35,209 nt of DNA from Cytophagales bacterium (GTDB taxonomy: Bacteria > Bacteroidota > Bacteroidia > Cytophagales > Spirosomataceae). The DNA lies in assembly GCA_013298865.1 (NCBI GenBank), contig JAAFJL010000039.1:1-35209 (forward strand), in the 5' to 3' direction. Both the position numbers and the translations under genes were made by a program. The notes below the pieces were generated by a model that was not told the origin of the DNA, made no database searches, and saw nothing but the letters and a program-made list of their open reading frames with translations. Positions 33,087-35,209 of this stretch are shown here, piece after piece (the stretch's first letter is position 1; every line of letters begins with the position of its first letter).

Positions 33087-33767
33087 ATGATTAAGAAAAT
33101 ATTTTCAATAGGCTTTGCATTATCACTCATACTTGTTTTTAATGCTTGTAGAGATGAAAGCCTAAATCCAGTTCCAGTATTTGAATCAGGTGTACACGGA
33201 TTCTGTGTTTTTGATGCAGTAGCTTTTAATGGTAATGTCAACAGCAGACCACAACCTTATGAAAAAAATTATGCAAAAAACTTTCCTTTAACAGGGCAAG
33301 ACAATGCAAAACTTGATTTCAAAGTTCGTTGGGTATCACTTGATAATAAATTGACTGTCAATAAGATAGAAATCTATGTTGAAATGAAGGAATACTATAA
33401 AGATCCAGAAGGAAATGACAAAGTAGCTTCATTTGGTCAAAAATTAATCAATACAATCGCAACACCAGCAAGTAACCGTCAGTATAATAACTTCAGTATC
33501 ACGCCAACGCAAGTTTACAACGCATTTAAAGATGCCTCTGTAAAGTATGACAAGGTAAAAGATACGAAGGTTTTTGCCAATCCTGATAATGCTCGTCCAA
33601 CAGGAAAGTGGTTCAACGGTACAGAAGATTTGATTGTTACATGGAGACTTTATACATCAGATGGAAAGGTATTTAAGTCTTGGAGTCCAGATGGTATCTG
33701 TGGAGATGTAACTTCTGTTTCTGAAGCAAATGCTAACTGCCAATTGACTTTCGGTGCGAGAAAATAA
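33087..33767 (+). CDS. Lipoprotein of the SusCD operon, function unknown
   Basis: A 226-aa lipoprotein from MIKKIFSIGFALSLILVFNAC (lipidated Cys21). The frame is open to an ATG at 33015, but only the 33087 start gives a lipoprotein signal. The mature part looks beta-rich, with a paired Cys near the C-terminus (DGICGD and NANCQL). It lies 83 bp after the SusD-like gene, the position often held by SusE/F-like surface binding proteins, so a role in substrate binding is plausible. No family is recognised by sequence. Confidence 0.8.
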   Translation: MIKKIFSIGFALSLILVFNACRDESLNPVPVFESGVHGFCVFDAVAFNGNVNSRPQPYEKNYAKNFPLTGQDNAKLDFKVRWVSLDNKLTVNKIEIYVEMKEYYKDPEGNDKVASFGQKLINTIATPASNRQYNNFSITPTQVYNAFKDASVKYDKVKDTKVFANPDNARPTGKWFNGTEDLIVTWRLYTSDGKVFKSWSPDGICGDVTSVSEANANCQLTFGARK

Positions 33768-33797
33768 AATACAGATTAGAAAAATGAATCTAATTTG

Positions 33798-33851
33798 TTT
33801 GAAAACAAAAAAGAGAGCCGATGAAAATTGGCTCTCTTTTTTGTTTTCAAA
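33798..33851. terminator. Bidirectional intrinsic terminator
   Basis: A perfect 22-bp stem: arm 33798-33819 (ending AAAAAAGAGAGCC) and arm 33830-33851 (starting GGCTCTCTTTTTT), with a 10-nt loop. A-rich and T-rich stem ends work in both directions. It separates the SusCD operon (plus) from the convergent monooxygenase gene (minus). Confidence 0.92.
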
Positions 33852-33875
33852 TTAGCACATCTTCAAATTTTCAAA

Positions 33876-35132
33876 TCACTTAGGAATCACATACTGAAAA
33901 ATCAAGTTAAACATTTCTTGTGTTGAGTTCCAGCCTGCGGTAATTTTTTGGGGAGGAGAAAAGCTATTACGAGGATTTCTACCTGTATTATCATAAGTTA
34001 CTTCTGCAAAAATATATGAGCCTGTTGGTATTGCTTGGGCTTCCTTGTATTGATAAGTCATTTGCCAGTCAAAATCCCAAGCTGATATTTTAATTAAAGG
34101 TATCAAATCTCCTCCTGGCGTAATGGCATAGCTTCTCAAAGATTTTCCCAAAAGGTGCATGTGAGGCTGAACAGAAAGTATTGAAATTGGATAAGGTATT
34201 TCAACTGATTTAGCATAAAAAGTAATCACTGTATCAGCTGGAATCTCGAAAGGTTGATTCGTAATATCTTTTTCAAACAAAATAAGTGTTCTTAATTCTT
34301 GTTCAACCTTCTCTTTGGCAAAGTACAAATTCACGGAAGATGAATCTGTTTCATTCGGTAAAACATTCGGAGCATAATGAATATTTATCAGTAAATCACT
34401 GCCTGCTTGCAATGGTTTTGCTATCCCATCTGGGTAAATAATCGGATTATTCCCAGGAACCCAGCCAGCCCAAAACTCATCTTTCATTCTAATCTTTCCA
34501 AACTCTGCAATACTTTCGTCATCAATAGATTTTGCATCAGTCACTCGCATTTTTTGAGTAGTATCAATAGAAATTCGGCTATGATGAACCAACTTTTTAT
34601 TTCCCGCTCTAAACTCAATTGCTTTCACATAGGTGTCTGATTGTAAATTAGTTGGTAATGAAAAAAGAAAATACTCTTCTTTGTTATTTTTAGGAATCAA
34701 AAAAGGTTTATTCATTTTCAAGACTAAATCAGGTTTGAATTTTAACTGAGAATTAGTTTGAAAATCTGGTAATTTCAACGCTACATCGGGTCCTTTAGGC
34801 ATCCCGTTTTCTACCCAAAGTTTAATTGTACTAATTTGCCCAACAGTCAGTTTACGAACATCCTTAAAATCTCCGAAATCATGGTCTGCACGCCATGGTG
34901 GCATATATCGGCTTTGGGTTACTTTCTGAATAAACTTTCCTCGTTTCACTACATCCTCATAAGTAATCAAACTGAATGGTGCTGCTTCGCCTGTACGATG
35001 ACAAGGTGTACAATTTTGGTGAATAATCGGAGCAATATGTTCTGTGAAATTGATTCCCTGCGATAAGAGTGATGCAGAGGAAATACAGAAAATAAAAGTG
35101 GAGGAAAAGATTTTGTGAAAGGAATAATTCAT
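33876..35132 (-). CDS. Cytochrome c / copper type II monooxygenase (PHM-like) fusion protein
   Basis: A 418-aa secreted protein with signal peptide MNYSFHKIFSSTFIFCISSA. A small cytochrome c domain (about 28-115) has heme motif CTPCH (Cys41, Cys44, His45) and likely axial Met78 (SRYMPPW). A PHM-like ascorbate-dependent monooxygenase fold follows, with His184-His185 (KLVHHSR) and His253 (NIHYAP) as CuH-type ligands and His325/His327 (QPHMHLLGK) and Met408 (TQEMFN) as CuM-type ligands. The layout is common for uncharacterised Bacteroidota periplasmic enzymes. The heme domain probably supplies electrons. Its ATG overlaps the stop of an upstream gene by ATGA, so the two are translationally coupled. 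Confidence 0.88.
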   Translation of the reverse strand: MNYSFHKIFSSTFIFCISSASLLSQGINFTEHIAPIIHQNCTPCHRTGEAAPFSLITYEDVVKRGKFIQKVTQSRYMPPWRADHDFGDFKDVRKLTVGQISTIKLWVENGMPKGPDVALKLPDFQTNSQLKFKPDLVLKMNKPFLIPKNNKEEYFLFSLPTNLQSDTYVKAIEFRAGNKKLVHHSRISIDTTQKMRVTDAKSIDDESIAEFGKIRMKDEFWAGWVPGNNPIIYPDGIAKPLQAGSDLLINIHYAPNVLPNETDSSSVNLYFAKEKVEQELRTLILFEKDITNQPFEIPADTVITFYAKSVEIPYPISILSVQPHMHLLGKSLRSYAITPGGDLIPLIKISAWDFDWQMTYQYKEAQAIPTGSYIFAEVTYDNTGRNPRNSFSPPQKITAGWNSTQEMFNLIFQYVIPK

Positions 35133-35209
35133 TGTATTCTCTCGATGTCACATCCGATGGCTTGAATGTACGGAATCTGTGGTTTTTGATTTTTTAAAAT
35201 TGCTTCTAA
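35129..35209 (-). CDS. C-terminal tail of a probable redoxin-family protein, cut by window end
   Basis: The last 26 codons of a minus-strand gene, reading ...KNQKPQIPYIQAIGCDIERI and ending IQ, with stop TGA at 35131-35129. The AIGCDIE tail recalls the GCSIKW-type C-terminus of AhpC/TSA redoxin proteins that often precede such cytochrome/monooxygenase genes. The stop overlaps the next ATG (ATGA). The identification rests on a short tail only. Confidence 0.6.
   Translation of the reverse strand, partial: LEAILKNQKPQIPYIQAIGCDIERIQ

Overview
The window looks like AT-rich chromosomal DNA from a member of the Bacteroidota, probably a Cytophagales-type environmental bacterium. The evidence is a SusC/SusD pair, TANNTTTG-type promoter elements, LytS/LytTR regulators, M43 cytophagalysin-like proteases and an outer-membrane beta-barrel receptor. 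Species cannot be assigned from the sequence alone.

Layout. Positions 1-3100 hold ordinary genes: an M42 aminopeptidase cut by the window edge, a REP-like hairpin, an AraC regulator and an NAD-dependent epimerase. Positions 3129-20440 form one minus-strand RiPP locus. In transcription order it has: a cryptic 42-aa lanthipeptide-like ORF and a receiver-only response regulator; two Cys-free double-glycine peptides; an FxsB-like radical SAM/SPASM maturase; a TonB-dependent outer-membrane receptor; a LanC-like protein that has lost its Cys-His zinc pair; an intact LanC; a luciferase-like flavin monooxygenase; an unrecognised 341-aa protein; eight tandem class I lanthipeptide-type precursors; a full-length LanB dehydratase; a C39 peptidase/ABC exporter; and an unusually short HlyD-type adaptor. 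Just upstream (20464-22345) a LytS-type kinase and a LytTR regulator are co-directional.

How it may work. The LytTR protein probably activates two promoters with the same geometry: a pair of 9-bp direct repeats 21 bp apart, then 25 bp, then an ANNTTTG element. One lies before the 42-aa ORF and one before the double-glycine peptides. LanB and LanC would modify the eight Ser/Thr-Cys cores. The radical SAM enzyme would act on the two Cys-free peptides. The C39 exporter would cut after GG and export the products. Hairpins between precursor genes, and one strong terminator inside the array, probably set peptide-to-enzyme ratios. These roles are inferred from families and gene order.

Positions 22704-35209 hold two M43 metalloprotease paralogues (one lipoprotein, one without a signal peptide), small hypothetical genes with clear intrinsic terminators, a divergent MBL hydrolase/patatin pair, a SusC-SusD-lipoprotein operon, and a minus-strand cytochrome c/copper monooxygenase fusion. 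The fusion gene overlaps the tail of a probable redoxin gene cut by the window end. No rRNA, tRNA, CRISPR, transposase or phage genes were seen.
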